DNA of 64,000 nucleotides, taken from positions 62,001 through 126,000 of the forward strand of contig MU839845.1 of NCBI GenBank assembly GCA_030411725.1, given 5' to 3'. Each line of letters begins with the position of its first letter. The first letter of the stretch is position 1. This document shows, in pieces, positions 47,162-58,693 of the stretch. The stretch is from Echria macrotheca. Taxonomy: Eukaryota; Ascomycota; Sordariomycetes; Sordariales; Schizotheciaceae. The notes beneath the pieces are model-generated. The model was given only the letters and a program-made list of their open reading frames with translations, ran no database searches and had not been told where the DNA came from. The position numbers and the translations under genes are program-made.

Positions 47162-48828
47162 TCAACCTTGGTAGCCGGAGAAACCGTTGTTAAAGTTTTG
47201 ACCAGGCGGCGGCTGGCTCCACTGCGCATTAGGCGTCTGCTGGCCACGGCCGTATCCGCCGGCGCTCGGCGGGCTTGTATACCCCATCGGCTGCGCGCCG
47301 TACCCGGCAGGCGACTGGGCTTGGGGACCACCGTAGGTCGGCTGCTGGCCCGGGCCATACGAACCTGCTGTTTCGTTCATTAGTCGACGTCCACTGCTAG
47401 ACACCAATATCACCTACCACTATACTGGTTAAAGTAGGTCGAGGGCGTACCAGGATAACCAGCAGGAGTCCCTGCACTTCCAGGGCTGTACGACTGGTTC
47501 GGATCAAACTGTTGCTGACTCGGCGTCTTGTCTTTCCCCCACTATGGTGTGTTAGCACGGTTATACGCTGACCCTCCCGACTCATTACTTACGCTGCACT
47601 TCAGGGGGCGGCCGTTCACATTGTAGCCATTCAGCTGGCAGATGGCCATAGCGGCGTTCTCATGCGAATCCATCTTAATGAACGCAAAACCACGGTCGGC
47701 CTGGAATCGGGACTCTACCACATAGCCAAAGTTCTGGAACAGCGGGACGAGGTCGTTTTGCGTCGTGTAGGGAGTCAAATTGCCAACATAGCAGGTTGTC
47801 TGCCAAGCAGGCGTCTGGTTGACAATCATATCATAGCTGTGGACGCCATGGGTAGGGAAATGGTGATGGCCATACGGAGTAGTCGGCGTCATGCCCATCT
47901 GCTGCATGGCCGCCTGCTGGGCAATCGAGGGCTGACCCTTTTGATTGGCCCAGTTGCAACGGATGGCCCTGGATCCAAGCCACTCGCCGTCCATGGAGCT
48001 CAGAGCTTTCTCGGCATCGGGGCGCTCACGGAAGGCGACGAAGCCGTAGCCACGGGAGCGGCCCGTCTTCATGTCCCACATGACACGGGCCTCCGAGACT
48101 GATCCGAAGGCGGAAAAGGCCTGGAGAAGGACTTCATCATTGACTTCATTCGACAGATCGCCAACAAAGATGTGAAAATGGTTTGACGTATCCTCCTTGC
48201 TCGAAGTGTTGGACTGATAGGCCCAATTCACCCGGATTTCCTACCGTTTGGTTAGTCCATGGTTCCTATTTGGCAGTCTCAGCAACCTACAGATTGGTGA
48301 ACCCGACGGCCGTTCAGAGTCTGCATGGCACGCTCAGCGGAGCCGGGATCATCATACTCGACGAATCCATAATTGTATCCCTTTGCCTGGGCGTGTTGAT
48401 TTAGTAATGGCCCACTATAGCTGCAGTTTTATATGGCCCAGGAGCAAACTTACGTTCTTATCGGGAATAATCTTGACATTCTGCACATGTCCCGTGGTCT
48501 CAAAGATCTGGCGGAGCACATCTTCGGTAACCCGAGGATCAAGTCCACCAACGTACAACGCCCGCTTGTTCGGCTCCGGCGCAGCACGGCGAGCAAACGG
48601 TCCGCCACTGCTGGGGGAGATGATGCCACTCTTGTCCCCAGCACCACCCATGGGCGAAGTAATCGCGGTCGGGATCGGGTTCGTGTTCTGGGGGATGTGC
48701 AAGGGAGGCGGCGGCATATGCGCAGGGTTCGAGGTGCCCTGGCCGTTCTCGTAGCCAGGCGCCCCAGCATTCGGCTGAGGCGGCGGTGGGAGCTGGGCGC
48801 CAGCCGAAGGAGGGCCGTTGTCAGCCAT
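47162..48828 (-). CDS. pub1: Pub1/TIA-1-type poly(U)-binding protein with three RRMs
   Basis: Pub1/TIA-1 proteins bind U-rich mRNA elements, control mRNA stability and join stress granules. Minus-strand model: exons 48828-48454, 48386-48291, 48240-47593, 47541-47418 and 47367-47162, 482 aa, all in frame. RRM1 (about 90-164) starts KRALYVGGLDPRVTEDVLRQ and is completed across introns 1 and 2 (AKGYNYGFVEY, then EIRVNWAYQ). RRM2 (about 178-257) has FHIFVGDLS and RSRGYGFVAF. RRM3 (about 302-375) has TTCYVGNLTPYT and DRGFAFIKM. After RRM3 come WGKDKTPSQQQFDP, a family signature, and a G/Q/P/Y-rich prion-like tail. The last intron ends CAGCAG, so an Ala may be optional. The start ATG lies in AAAATGG context. 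Confidence 0.94.
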
Positions 48829-51044
48829 TTTGTTTCTCTGAGAGATGGTTGGTATGCGTGAAGTATGCGACAGCCGCAACAGCCTAGTTCCGAGCGACAC
48901 GCTAGTGGTCGGACGAAATGAATTCGAGAGAGGCGGAAGACAGTCGACTCGGGATGAGACGGGACAGCCGATGCGGTCGGTTGGCCGTGGAGGCTTGAAG
49001 AGAAGCAGGAAGAGACGTTCGCAAACGTATCGCCCCAACTTGGTGGGATGACGAGTGACCCTCGACACTGCGGAGAGCAACTGCGATATGAGATCGATAC
49101 CCCGAAGAGTGCCGAACGAACCGATCGCGTGCGACTAAGAGAAGCGGCGGGCAGACCGGCGGCAACCAAGTTTGACAGCCACTTGACGTTGACGACAAGA
49201 AACGAACCGCCTTGGCAAGGCCGTCTCGACGGACACCGGCGCCGAGTCTGACGATATGAGACAACTCGAGGCCAACAGAGAAAGCGGCGTGCTCGGAAAG
49301 GCACGACGTGAACAGTAGATAGGAGCGCGAATGCGGAGAGAGGTGTTTGGCGCTGGGAAAGACAGACAACCTCGGGGGCCGATAAGCGAAAGCAAAAGGC
49401 GACGAAAGGACAAAGTAAGAGGGAAAAGAAACAGCCGTCAACGGAGGGGAAACCCCTGGAAATTCGCAACAGCAGCCGATCCGGTACAGTACTTGTCAAA
49501 GCCCGTGGTGGTGAGGAGGCAAGAAAATTCAGAGAGAGCGAGCTGCGGCAGTGACGAGGAGGGGGAGGATTTTTGATCGTCCCATTGTCCTGGGATTGGC
49601 CGAAAGAACACACGCATTGGGGGACGGGTCAGGCTTTGGCGCAAATTTTGGGGCCCAGGGTGGCCATAGCGCAGCGGCATTGCCTGCCCCTCACATCCAA
49701 GGATCGCCGGGAAAGGACGTCGCTACCTGTCGCCCCTCCCACCGCCATCTTCGCGTTAGCTTCTGCCAATTGCCGTCCACGAACGCAACCACAGCTGTCG
49801 CCCTCCACCAAGTTCCTGACGTGCAGAGTCATGGCAGTCCATGTCACGGTCCAGGACGATGGCCATGCACAAACACGCAATTTCTCCATCACGGGAGGCC
49901 CCTGTCTAGAGCAATATAGTTTTTACCGACTTCACGTTATGCGGGCAACCGTGATGTTAGATAACACCTGGCAAGGGACGTGAAACTTGTCGTGATCACA
50001 CCAACGCCCAGCTGGTGGGAAATGATATGGGACCTGCCTTTGTTTCGTTTGATTTATTAGCATGCCATCGCGCCAGAGACAACCAGATTTCCTTCAACAT
50101 CGGGAGCCATCTTTGGACCCGGCAGCGCGCAGCGATAATGGGCGCCCGCATGAAAGCGTTTGGCCTGTCTCGTCTTTCGTTTGCTGTCAGCGGTGAGATA
50201 GTTAGACATGTCTGGCCATGTGCCGCCCTCCGGGCATAGCATGTCGGATTCCAGCTTCCCGTTGGCAACGGCTCTGGAGAGAGCCGCTAATCAGGTTTCG
50301 TTTGATGTGTCTTCGACCCGCGGGGGTGGAAGCAGACAGCCAACCAATGGAAGTTGTCAAGACGAGTCTGTCAGCTGCCAAACGGGCCGCACTGGCTATC
50401 TTTCAACCTCCCAGCCAATCCGAGCTTGCAGCAACTCACCTAAGCGACATCTAACCTTCCCCGTAGTCTCCGCAAGAGCCGCACTTCAAAGTCCAGATCT
50501 TCACAGTGACTTGGTATCCGGGAAGAGGAGGATAGCAAAATCCGCGACTCTTCTGTCATGAATAATAGTGCAGGCCGGTCGGGATTCATGTAGAAGGGCA
50601 GCAGCTACCAAGATCTTCAAAACCATGCGTGGGGTCCTACCGGTACGTCGGAGACCGGCACATCGGACCCTTCGACGCTCACCCAACAGTTGCCTGTCAA
50701 AAAAGTGGCTGAAAGTGTTTCTCGGCGCGACCAGGCAGTTTGCAATCTCTTAAGCGTAAAACTGGCCAGGGCTCGGAAGTTTTTAAGTGTCTGCCAATAA
50801 GAAAGCTGCATGGCTGAAGCAGCACCTCGCCATTTGCCGCAATATGCAGTGCATGGGCCATAGCAAATTTCCACACTTAAAAAGGCTTCCAACGAAAGTC
50901 AGCCCTCCCCGGCACGGATTCTAACCCACTCACTGCCTGGAGACTTCAACCTCCACTCTTTGCTCATCTCACACCCACTGACGACACCAACCCAGTCGGC
51001 TTCAAGTTTCCTATTCGCAACCTCCCGCCGTTAAAAAAGTGAGG
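48829..51044. other. divergent region, pub1 / Mediator-like gene
   Basis: This 2.2 kb lies between divergent start codons. It should hold both promoters and, judging by C/T-rich minus-strand sequence up to about 49600, a long pub1 leader. A frame on the minus strand stays open for long stretches (48450-49613) but is a continuation of an out-of-frame shadow. No other gene is supported. Confidence 0.5.
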
Positions 51045-52382
51045 ATGGCGGTTCCTAAAGCGCCACAGACGCCAGGCATGGAGGCACTGCAGCAATTGCA
51101 GCAAATCTTCCATGAGGTGGTGAGTGGACAAACGCAGTAGAAGTGAACCCTGGCTGACGACAACAGCTCATACAAACCGGCAAGGCAATGCGAAATGCGA
51201 GGAGGGATGGAAAAGATGGGCAGATGCCATTCTTGTCGATTGAAACTACCAAGATCCCTAAGTCGACCAACGCGTTCAACTCAACTTTGGATGACCTAGA
51301 ATACGAGATAGTACGTCTTGCCTGGTGTTATCGACGCGGTTCACTAACCGGACAAGCTCCAAGCTAAGGCGGTGCTCCAGAGGGACATTCAACGCGTCAG
51401 AGAGCAGAGAAAGCCCGTGCAGACAGCCAAGGTAGCGGCCATGGCGCCAGCGAAGATGGAACTGGACTCCCCGGTGCCGATGGCACCGGCTACTATCAAC
51501 GCTCCAGGGCCGTTCCCCGTATATCAGGGCCCTGGCAGACCCATCCAGGAGACCAAGCAGGTCGCTCCCTTCCCTAACATGGGAGGGTTTGACCTGACGG
51601 TGTCGCCCGAGGTGGCTCCTACTCCAAGCCCGAAAACACTGCCCAAGGGGACACCCAAGAACTCGCCTCGCCCGGCTACCATCTCAGGCGCTGCCGGGAA
51701 AGCCAGCAACACGCCACCCAAAAAGGATAAGCCGGGAGCTCGGCCTGTTACGGTTACACCTGTTCCCGTCCCAGTGATCCCCCAAGCTGCACAGATCAAG
51801 GCGCAAGCGCAGGCGAAAGCCGCGGCGATGAAGCCACAGCCGACGCCAGGTCCGTTGCAGAGCACTACGCCGATTCCTATACCCGTCCCAGGACCTATCG
51901 CACTCCCCCCTCAGGCTCAAAACCAGATTGCGGGACCAGTCCAAATGCAGGCCCCAGCACAGGCACCGATGCAGGCTATCCCGACACAGGCGCCACCGGC
52001 ACCGCAGCCTGCTCCGGCGGCACCGATGGCGAATACGGCGGAGAATATCTTTACAAACATGACGTTCACACTAGCGCCTCCTTCGAGCGACGGGCCGACG
52101 GGTCCACCCCAGGCACCTGAGGCCGATATGGGCGGGACGGGCGGCGACCTCTCGACTTTTACCATGGATAGCTTTGGGGGCAACCCGGGCGATGGCAGCG
52201 GTTTGGACGCACCGATGCAGGACGTGGACATGACCAACGGCACGGACAATATTGACGAGCTGTTTGGGCCGCTAGACGACGGCATGGACTACGACCTGGA
52301 GGGGGACACAAACAGCTTTAACGACATGTATATTGAGGACAGCATGTTGAACAGCGAGTTCAACAGCTTCTATGGGATATGA
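51045..52382 (+). CDS. probable Mediator tail-like (Med2-type) acidic protein
   Basis: Exons 51045-51119, 51167-51310 and 51357-52382 give 414 aa, all phase 0, introns 47 and 46 nt. The N-terminal 95 residues form a compact helical region: MAVPKAPQTPGMEALQQLQQ, KAMRNARRDGKDGQMPFLSI and LDDLEYEILQAKAVLQRDIQ. That last segment resembles the helical segment of fungal Med2-like Mediator tail subunits, from memory. The middle is Pro/Ala/Gln-rich with repeated PVP, AQAKA and APAQAP runs. The end is strongly acidic and aromatic (DELFGPLDDGMDYDLEGDTN, ending NSFYGI), like a transcriptional activation region. A nuclear transcription role is therefore likely, while the exact Mediator assignment is tentative. 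The start ATG is the first and sits in GAGGATGGCG. Confidence 0.75.
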
Positions 52383-52985
52383 GTGGTGAGATGGGGAGCT
52401 GGACCGACGGCTGGCTTCGCGCATCATATGTTTGCACAGCGGACACCAAGATTTGTTTTGCCTTTTCCCATAGATAGTTGATGAATAGAATGCGGTTAAG
52501 TTACCTCCCCTAAGATGAAGACAATCCAAATATACTAGTAGCCGCCCATATCCATTTCTTCCTATTCGACCTCTTTCCTTTCCCGAGTCACCTGTTTCTT
52601 AGTCTTTCCACACGCTTCTCTCTCTCTTTTTCTATCCTTATGGATGAGAGTGGGATACTTCTTTCGCGTCTGCGTCCTCGCTTATCTTTCCTCTATGATA
52701 GCAATCTTGTCATCTGGACTCGAATGCTGTGTTGGTTTGTCACTGAAGACCCCTCTAGGAACCCAAAATGCCATTTTCATTTTTCCAAACGAACTTTTAA
52801 GATAATCATATCTCCCCCAATGTCAAAAGTCGCCATGTAGTTGGAAATTGCAGACCATCCAAATTGAAGTGTACCCCTTTTTTGGCACCGTTCGCAAACG
52901 ATAACATCGGCCCAACCCCAAACGCCCAAAGAAACCCGCCCAGAAAGATGTACAAAAAGGAAACACGTGTCCGTCATAGATCATA
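52383..52985. other. convergent intergenic region
   Basis: About 600 bases lie between the 3' ends of the Mediator-like gene (+) and the dehydrogenase gene (-). They are T/C-rich in the middle (52555-52640). No gene or RNA is visible, and both terminators should be here. Confidence 0.5.
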
Positions 52986-54279
52986 TCAGATCACACCCCA
53001 GGCCTTGTCAACCGGCAGACTAATCCCGTTGATGGTGCGCGCCTGGTCGCCCACAAGAAACACAATAGCCCTCGCGACCTCGAGCGGCGTGATCATCGGC
53101 GCCGCCTGGGACGGTTTCGCCTGAAGAGCAATGACCGGTCTTTTTCTTGTCAGTGTCAACCCAAATGAACAGAATAAAGAAAACTCACGCAATCTCAGCA
53201 AACGACTCCGAATCCCACCTCTGCTGCTCCCCTCCGGCAGCAATAACCTTGCCAATACTTGAATCGACGGCGCCAGGCAGGACCGCATTACAGCGTATCC
53301 CGTCGTTTCTAAACCGCCAGGCCACGTTCTTCGTTGCCCCAATCTATTTATCTAGTCAACCCCATTTCCCAAGTCCTAGGATGAAGGGGAACATACCAAC
53401 CCGTGCTTACTAGCCGTATATGCCACGCCCGCAACCGCGCCGCTGACGCCCGCCGTGCTGGCAACGTTGATGATCACGCCGTCGCCGCGCGCTTTCATGG
53501 TTGGGAGTACAGCGCGCATCATGCGGACCGGCACGGTGAGGTTGACGGCGAGCACGCGGTCCCAGAGGTCGTCGGTGATGGTATCTGCGGACGAGAAGTT
53601 GTCCATCACGCCGGCTACGTTGACTAGGACGTCTATTTTTCCTCTTTTGTCATGTTAGCTTTTTCTTTCTTTCTTTTTCTCAGGGGCCAGGGAGGTGGGT
53701 TAGGTAGCGGGTGTGTTTGACAGCTCAGAAAAGGGGGAGGCCACCCCGAGATCAATGGCCATAAACTCCATCAACAAAAAGTAAACACCGTCAGCAACAT
53801 CCTGCAAACCCCTCCCCCCCCTTTCTTTCACCGAAACAGAACAACATACCCGCAGCACACAACACCACACATCGAACAACACGCCCAGCACCCAGCACCC
53901 AGCACCTAGCACCAACAACCACACCCCCAGCACGACACACCAAAAAACACACACACCACCACCAAAACCAAACTAGGAAAAAAAATACATACCCAAAAAC
54001 ACTCAAACAAACCCTCACCCCCTCCTCACAACCACCGTCAGAGACCAAATCCCCACGGGTAAAGTGAAACCGCCCCTGATCCCCCTCCCTCACAAGCCCA
54101 TAGTCGAACGCCTCCACATCGAGCCCGCACACGCTGAACTGGTGCGCGAGGAGGAGCTGCGTCACGGCGAGGCCGATGCCCGACGCGCAGCCCGTGACTA
54201 GGGCGACTTTGCCGAAGCCGGTTGGGTCGATGTGGGATTCGGGCTGGTAGGTTTTGTTTGGGGAGGTTGTGTAGAGCAT
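52986..54279 (-). CDS. short-chain dehydrogenase/reductase (exon junction uncertain)
   Basis: Classical SDR features are clear. The NAD(P)-binding loop TGCASGIGLA follows MLYTTSPNKTYQPES. LDVEAFD ends strand 2, and its Asp suggests NAD(H) preference. NVASTAG carries the catalytic Ser and YTASK the catalytic Tyr/Lys; the usual NNAG is NVAG. Solid exons on the minus strand are 54279-53993, 53632-53397, 53343-53189 and 53139-52986. Exon 1 ends in phase 2 after VCLSVFG, while the next solid exon (DVLVNVAGVMDNFSS) needs phase 1, so a direct join is out of frame. An extra 56-nt exon at 53905-53850 restores the frame (295 aa), but it falls in a low-complexity CCCAGCA repeat and would insert about 19 odd residues. 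The gene may be real with that exon, or damaged. The substrate is unknown. Confidence 0.7.
53884..53911 (+). repeat. CCCAGCA heptamer repeat inside SDR gene
   Basis: Three perfect CCCAGCA units are followed by CCTAGCA. The tract is in the ambiguous intron/exon region of the dehydrogenase gene and overlaps the candidate 56-nt exon. Confidence 0.85.
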
Positions 54280-55098
54280 TTTTGTTTTATTTTATTTATT
54301 TATGTTGTGGTGTTGGTGCTGTGGTGTTGGTGTTAGTGTTGATGTTGCTAATGTTGCTGTGTGTCGCTGTGTGTTGAACGGGGGTCGTGGGTTGACAAGC
54401 TGGTTGGTTTCTTGGTTTCCTAAGGGGTCGGGGTCGGGGTCGGGGTCGGGGTCTAGAAAAGAGATAGTATGAGGGATGATGTTGTTGTGAGTTTGGGTAT
54501 ATATATGTATATCACCGGACACAAGATCAGATCGATCGATCGACACAACACAACCAGCTCGACCAAGACGTGGAGAAAGAAACAAACAATCCGGTAGCTT
54601 GGACGGGAAACCTCCCCCTAACAAAGGTTCAGGTCATCACTTTAATACACGTCAATATCCGTCTACTACTGCAAAGCCCGGCCCATCCCGACATCCCCAA
54701 AGTGGTACGATGGCTTTCCTCTTCCATCGCAAACATGGTGAGACTCATGGCGAGACCTCCATGGCCTTGATAAAAACCGTCTAGCACCGATACTCAGTTC
54801 TAAAAAACAAGATTTGGGGGGGTGGCGATACCAGACGTGGGGGACACATCCACAGAACAAAATCAGACCACCTCGGCTTGTTACACAGACAGCACCAGAT
54901 CGCAGCATCACAAGTATACACCAGTGAAAAATCCGCTGCATGGACTATCTGGTACCCGCAATTACATTCAAACTATAACCCGATACACGGTATCCCATAT
55001 CAGAACATGGCTACATCCTTGAAATGCCGCCTGGACTCATGCCACCCCTAAACACCAGAAGATGCTGGACCGGGCGCCATCCAGAACGAATTAACCAC
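54280..55098. other. SDR promoter / dcp2 3' region
   Basis: These 819 bases lie between two minus-strand genes. The left part is the dehydrogenase promoter and is rich in TGTTG-type simple repeats and (GGGGTC)5. The right part should include the dcp2 3' UTR. No gene is recognised. Confidence 0.5.
54424..54453 (+). repeat. (GGGGTC)5 hexamer repeat
   Basis: Five perfect tandem copies of GGGGTC lie about 145-175 bp upstream of the dehydrogenase start codon. The G-runs could in principle form a quadruplex on the plus strand. It is not a telomere repeat of this fungal group (TTAGGG). Confidence 0.9.
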
Positions 55099-57777
55099 CT
55101 ACTGCCCGACGTTGGAAACCGACTTCAGATACGACAAAAGAAAGCTGCGGTCCGCAGGTGAGATCGGCGTGCCACTTCCCCGTCGCGATACAGGTGCGCT
55201 GCCTTGCGCCTCACCGACAGATGCCAGAGACGCCACACGCGATCGAGGTCGAGGTATATTCTCGAGAATGCTCCCCTCCTTGAACTTGCCCTTCTCCTCC
55301 GAGCCAAAACCAGTCGGCGACGCCTGATCCTTGGAAAAGAGCGACAACAGCTTTTTCTGCTGCTCTGGATTCGACTCTTGTCGACGCGCCATACTGTTTT
55401 GCTGATATGATTGAAGAGCCGGACCCTGAGAGTTCGACAGCGAACTCTTGGGCGAGTGGCCATAAGGATAACTCGCAGCTTGCGCTCCAAGACTGAACTT
55501 TGGCGACGACTTGCCTTGGTTTTCACTCTGACGCATCATCGACCGATCCATCGGAGACCCAACATTGCGATACCCCGAATTCCGGCCGTCAGTCTGCATG
55601 GCATTGATTGCCGTCGCCGTCTGGTTATGCAGCTGTGTGCTGGTCAACAGCTGATCTTTCTCTGACCTAGGTGAGCCAGGTTGTTTGTTGCGGCTGAGAA
55701 TCTGGACAGCTCGGTATGGGAGGTTCATGCCCGAGTCCATCCGCACTGGGGCCCCGTTGACGTCAGCTGGGCGGGGGATGGCCTCCGAAGGCGATGGAGC
55801 ATTGAAACTTGGGCTGGCCGACTGCTTGGCAAACGTGTTCTCCTTCTGCGACGCTTTCACTGTAGAGTCGCTACTGTTGGGGGAGAGCGGACCTGTCTTC
55901 TTGAACATATCCAAAAGTGACGACCTGTGCGCGTCCGTCGGGTTGCCCTGCCTCGGTATCGGAATGTGTCCGGGGGATTGCGTAGGGCGGCTTCCCTGAG
56001 ACGGCTGCGCGTATTGCCTAAGGGACTGTGGCAGAGGTTTGTTGGTCTGCGTGGGTGGTGCAGCGGGCCAAGGTGCGGATCCGTTTTGCGACCGGTGGCC
56101 CGGCGATGGAATCGCGGCATTCTGACCAACGTTGGGCGCCTGATTCTCGCTTGCCCGGCTGTCGCTTTTGAAAGCATTTAGTAACGACATGCTGTGGCTG
56201 CTCAGCTGCGGAGGCACATTTGAGCCCTGTTGGTAAGGAGGTGGCGGCATGTTGGGATTGTGTCCTTGAAGCTGGTTCGGCCCAGGGTACTGCGGTTGCT
56301 TGTAGCCCTGATTGGTTCCATCAGGTAGATTTGGTGTCGGTAGAATGTGTCTGGTGAGGAGCGACTGTTGAACTTGCGGTGGCAGAGGCTGCGGGTGGAG
56401 CAAAACGGGCTCCTTCCGGGGCGGCACCTGGTACGGATTCCGTCCAAACTGGGGCGTGATGTTCACGTGAGGCCGCGCGTACTGAAAGAAACCCGGTTGA
56501 GGGTGAGCGTTGGCCAGTTGCGGAATGGGAAAGTTGGGTGGCGCCTGATAGTTCTGCCCTTGCAACCGCTGGACGGGATGGTGGTGGTGAGGTGTATGGG
56601 GCTCCGGGGGGTTCGTATAGACAAGGTCAGCCGGTGTGTGAGGAATCGCGTTATAAGGGACCGAGGGAGCCGGTTCTGGAACAGCCGGTTCGGCGCTCTT
56701 TTGACGCAGCAGTGCCATGAGGGCTTCGCCCTTATCATGCACCGTTGTGGAATTCGAGGGAGTGGTCTGGGCGCCTTGTGTCGGAGGCTGGACTTTGAGC
56801 AGGCGTTGGAGCTCGAGATTAGCACCTTCTAACGTTTCGATCGCCGGGACGGAGCTGGACGGGCCAGCAACCGGCTCCGTCTGTGTCCCGATATCGTCTT
56901 CGGTGAGCGGCTCTTCCATCAACGCGTGCGGATGTAGATGACTGGCCACCCGGGTGCCGTCTTTCTTCTTTTGTTGCACCACCCATTTCTTGAGCTGGAC
57001 CAGAAACGGGGCCACCATGTAGAATTGGTTCGCGTTCATGCCCGCATCGCCCCCCTGGTTGTTTCCCTTCTTCCGAAACGCGGGGAGCTCCGACAGTTTG
57101 TACCACTGGATCTTGCTGATTTCTTTCCTGGTCTTCGGCTGGAAGACGGTATCCATGGGGATGTCGCGGAAGACGTATAGTCGAATGTCCTGCTCCCGCA
57201 TCATGATCTCGATGTATTTCACCTCGTCATCCCTGGGCACCAAGCCCGCCTCCCGGATGTCAAAGCCTGTCTCTTCGTACACCTCGCGAATCGCGCAGTC
57301 TAGGTCATCTTCGTCCTTGTTGATCTTGCCTCGCGGGAAGCTCCAGCTTGCTCCCTTCTTCCACCCCTTGACGAGAACTGTCGAGTCCATGGCCTCGTTC
57401 AGAAGAATGGCGCCCCTGACGGGGACGCGGATCTTGTATTGTAGAAACTCATCGAACGCTCGCATGTGGTTCTCGACCGAGAAAGAGGAGAGGAGGGGAC
57501 AGTGCTGAAAGATTCGAAGACAAAAGTTCCGCAGCGTCATGGACGGCAACGTCGGGTCGAGCGGCCGGATGAAATCTTCGTAGAACCATTGTGCTTCTTC
57601 AACTTGGAAACAGATGCGGGAGACCGAAGAGAGGTCTTCTCTGGGGAGGTTGATAATGAACCGGACGCAGAGATCGTCCAGCCCTTGGACACCCAGTTAG
57701 CGGGTCACTAGTCCACCACCAACAAACTTTGTGTCCTGGCACTTACAATCTTCGAGTGACATGTTCTGTTGGGCCAT
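55099..57777 (-). CDS. dcp2: mRNA decapping enzyme Dcp2
   Basis: Dcp2 is the Nudix hydrolase that removes the 5' cap (releasing m7GDP) and commits mRNA to 5'-3' decay in the cytoplasm and P-bodies. Minus-strand model: exons 57777-57747 and 57683-55099, 871 aa. The 31-nt first exon encodes MAQQNMSLED, and splicing creates SLEDWLDDLCVRFIINLP, the Dcp1-binding Box A start. The Nudix domain follows (about 96-240), with box GKINKDEDDLDCAIREVYEE then TGF (129-151) matching GX5EX7REUXEEXGU. The C-terminal 600 residues are disordered (P/Q/N/S) and carry three short leucine-rich helical motifs of the kind that bind Edc3-type LSm domains: SLLNAFKS (near 56165-56190), SLLDMFKK (near 55900-55925) and KLLSLFSK (near 55331-55360). 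The end is SFLLSYLKSVSNVGQ. Two out-of-frame ATGs lie 8 and 19 nt upstream. Confidence 0.96.
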
Positions 57778-58693
57778 CTTTCCATCGACTGGGCATGTCC
57801 GCGGACGTTGTTTGCGGAGAGAGGGGTACTGGAGGAGGAGGGGCAGCCTTGTCGTCTGAGTTGGGACGACGACCACCAAGGCCGTGCAGTTTGGACCGCA
57901 AGATCGCCAGTACGGGGTTTGGAGTCGGGCACCAGATAAAATAACGCTGTAGCACGCTGTCTGGCAGAGATAGAATTCGCTGGTAGGGGGTGGATAGCAC
58001 TATTGACGCTGGCTGCAAACGCGACAGAACGACAGGTGTAGACGTGGATGACAGCGATTGCTCCGTTTCAGCGAAGCGACCGGATGGGGACAAAAGCTCG
58101 CGATAACCCTGCATAGCTGTGGCTGGAGCGAGGTGGTTGGGCAGAACAAGCTTTCGCCACACCCATCCCGCACCATGTGGCGGTGCACCGCTGTGACCCC
58201 GCCGGCTTTTGGTCTGGAGTGTTCCGGCAGGCAAGCTCCGGCGCGAGTTTGGTGCGGATGCCCCTGGTTCCACTCGGGAGGGCTCCCGCCATGGACGTCA
58301 TCGCTGGCTGGCAACCAGGGAAAGGCGGATGCACACTTCAGCTTGCATTGGTCTTTGATGCAGCGGTGCGAGAGATATAAGGAGAAAGAGAGCAGCCCAC
58401 TGGAAATAATTTAGCTTCTTTCAACCGTGCATCCCAATCAACCAGCTGGTCGGCCTGCTGCTAAAAATTCCATTCCACATTTGTCGGGGTGTCGCTTTGC
58501 AGCGCGTAGCTGAAACCGACAAAGACGATTTCTTGGCCAATACACTGCCCTCCAGCCAAGCCCAGAACCGCCGTCGCCTCACCGCGACAAAGCGCGGTTG
58601 ATATAAGCCAGCGCGAGCCCTTTATTTTCTGACCAGATTCTTGTCCAACCTACGCATCTCAACCGTCCATTGCGCCGGCGCAAAACCACCAAG
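57778..58693. other. divergent region, dcp2 / DUF4112 gene
   Basis: The 916 bases between divergent start codons must hold both promoters. A 176-codon minus-strand open frame (57743-58273) runs into the dcp2 first exon out of frame. Its last ATG codons would act as overlapping uORFs if transcribed. No separate gene is called. Confidence 0.5.

Noticed and set aside
48450..49613. 387-codon minus-strand frame overlapping pub1
   Set aside because: It reads pub1 exon 1 in the wrong frame and then runs through its C/T-rich leader.
54424..54453. telomere-like repeat
   Set aside because: The unit is GGGGTC, not TTAGGG, only five copies, and it is internal between housekeeping genes.
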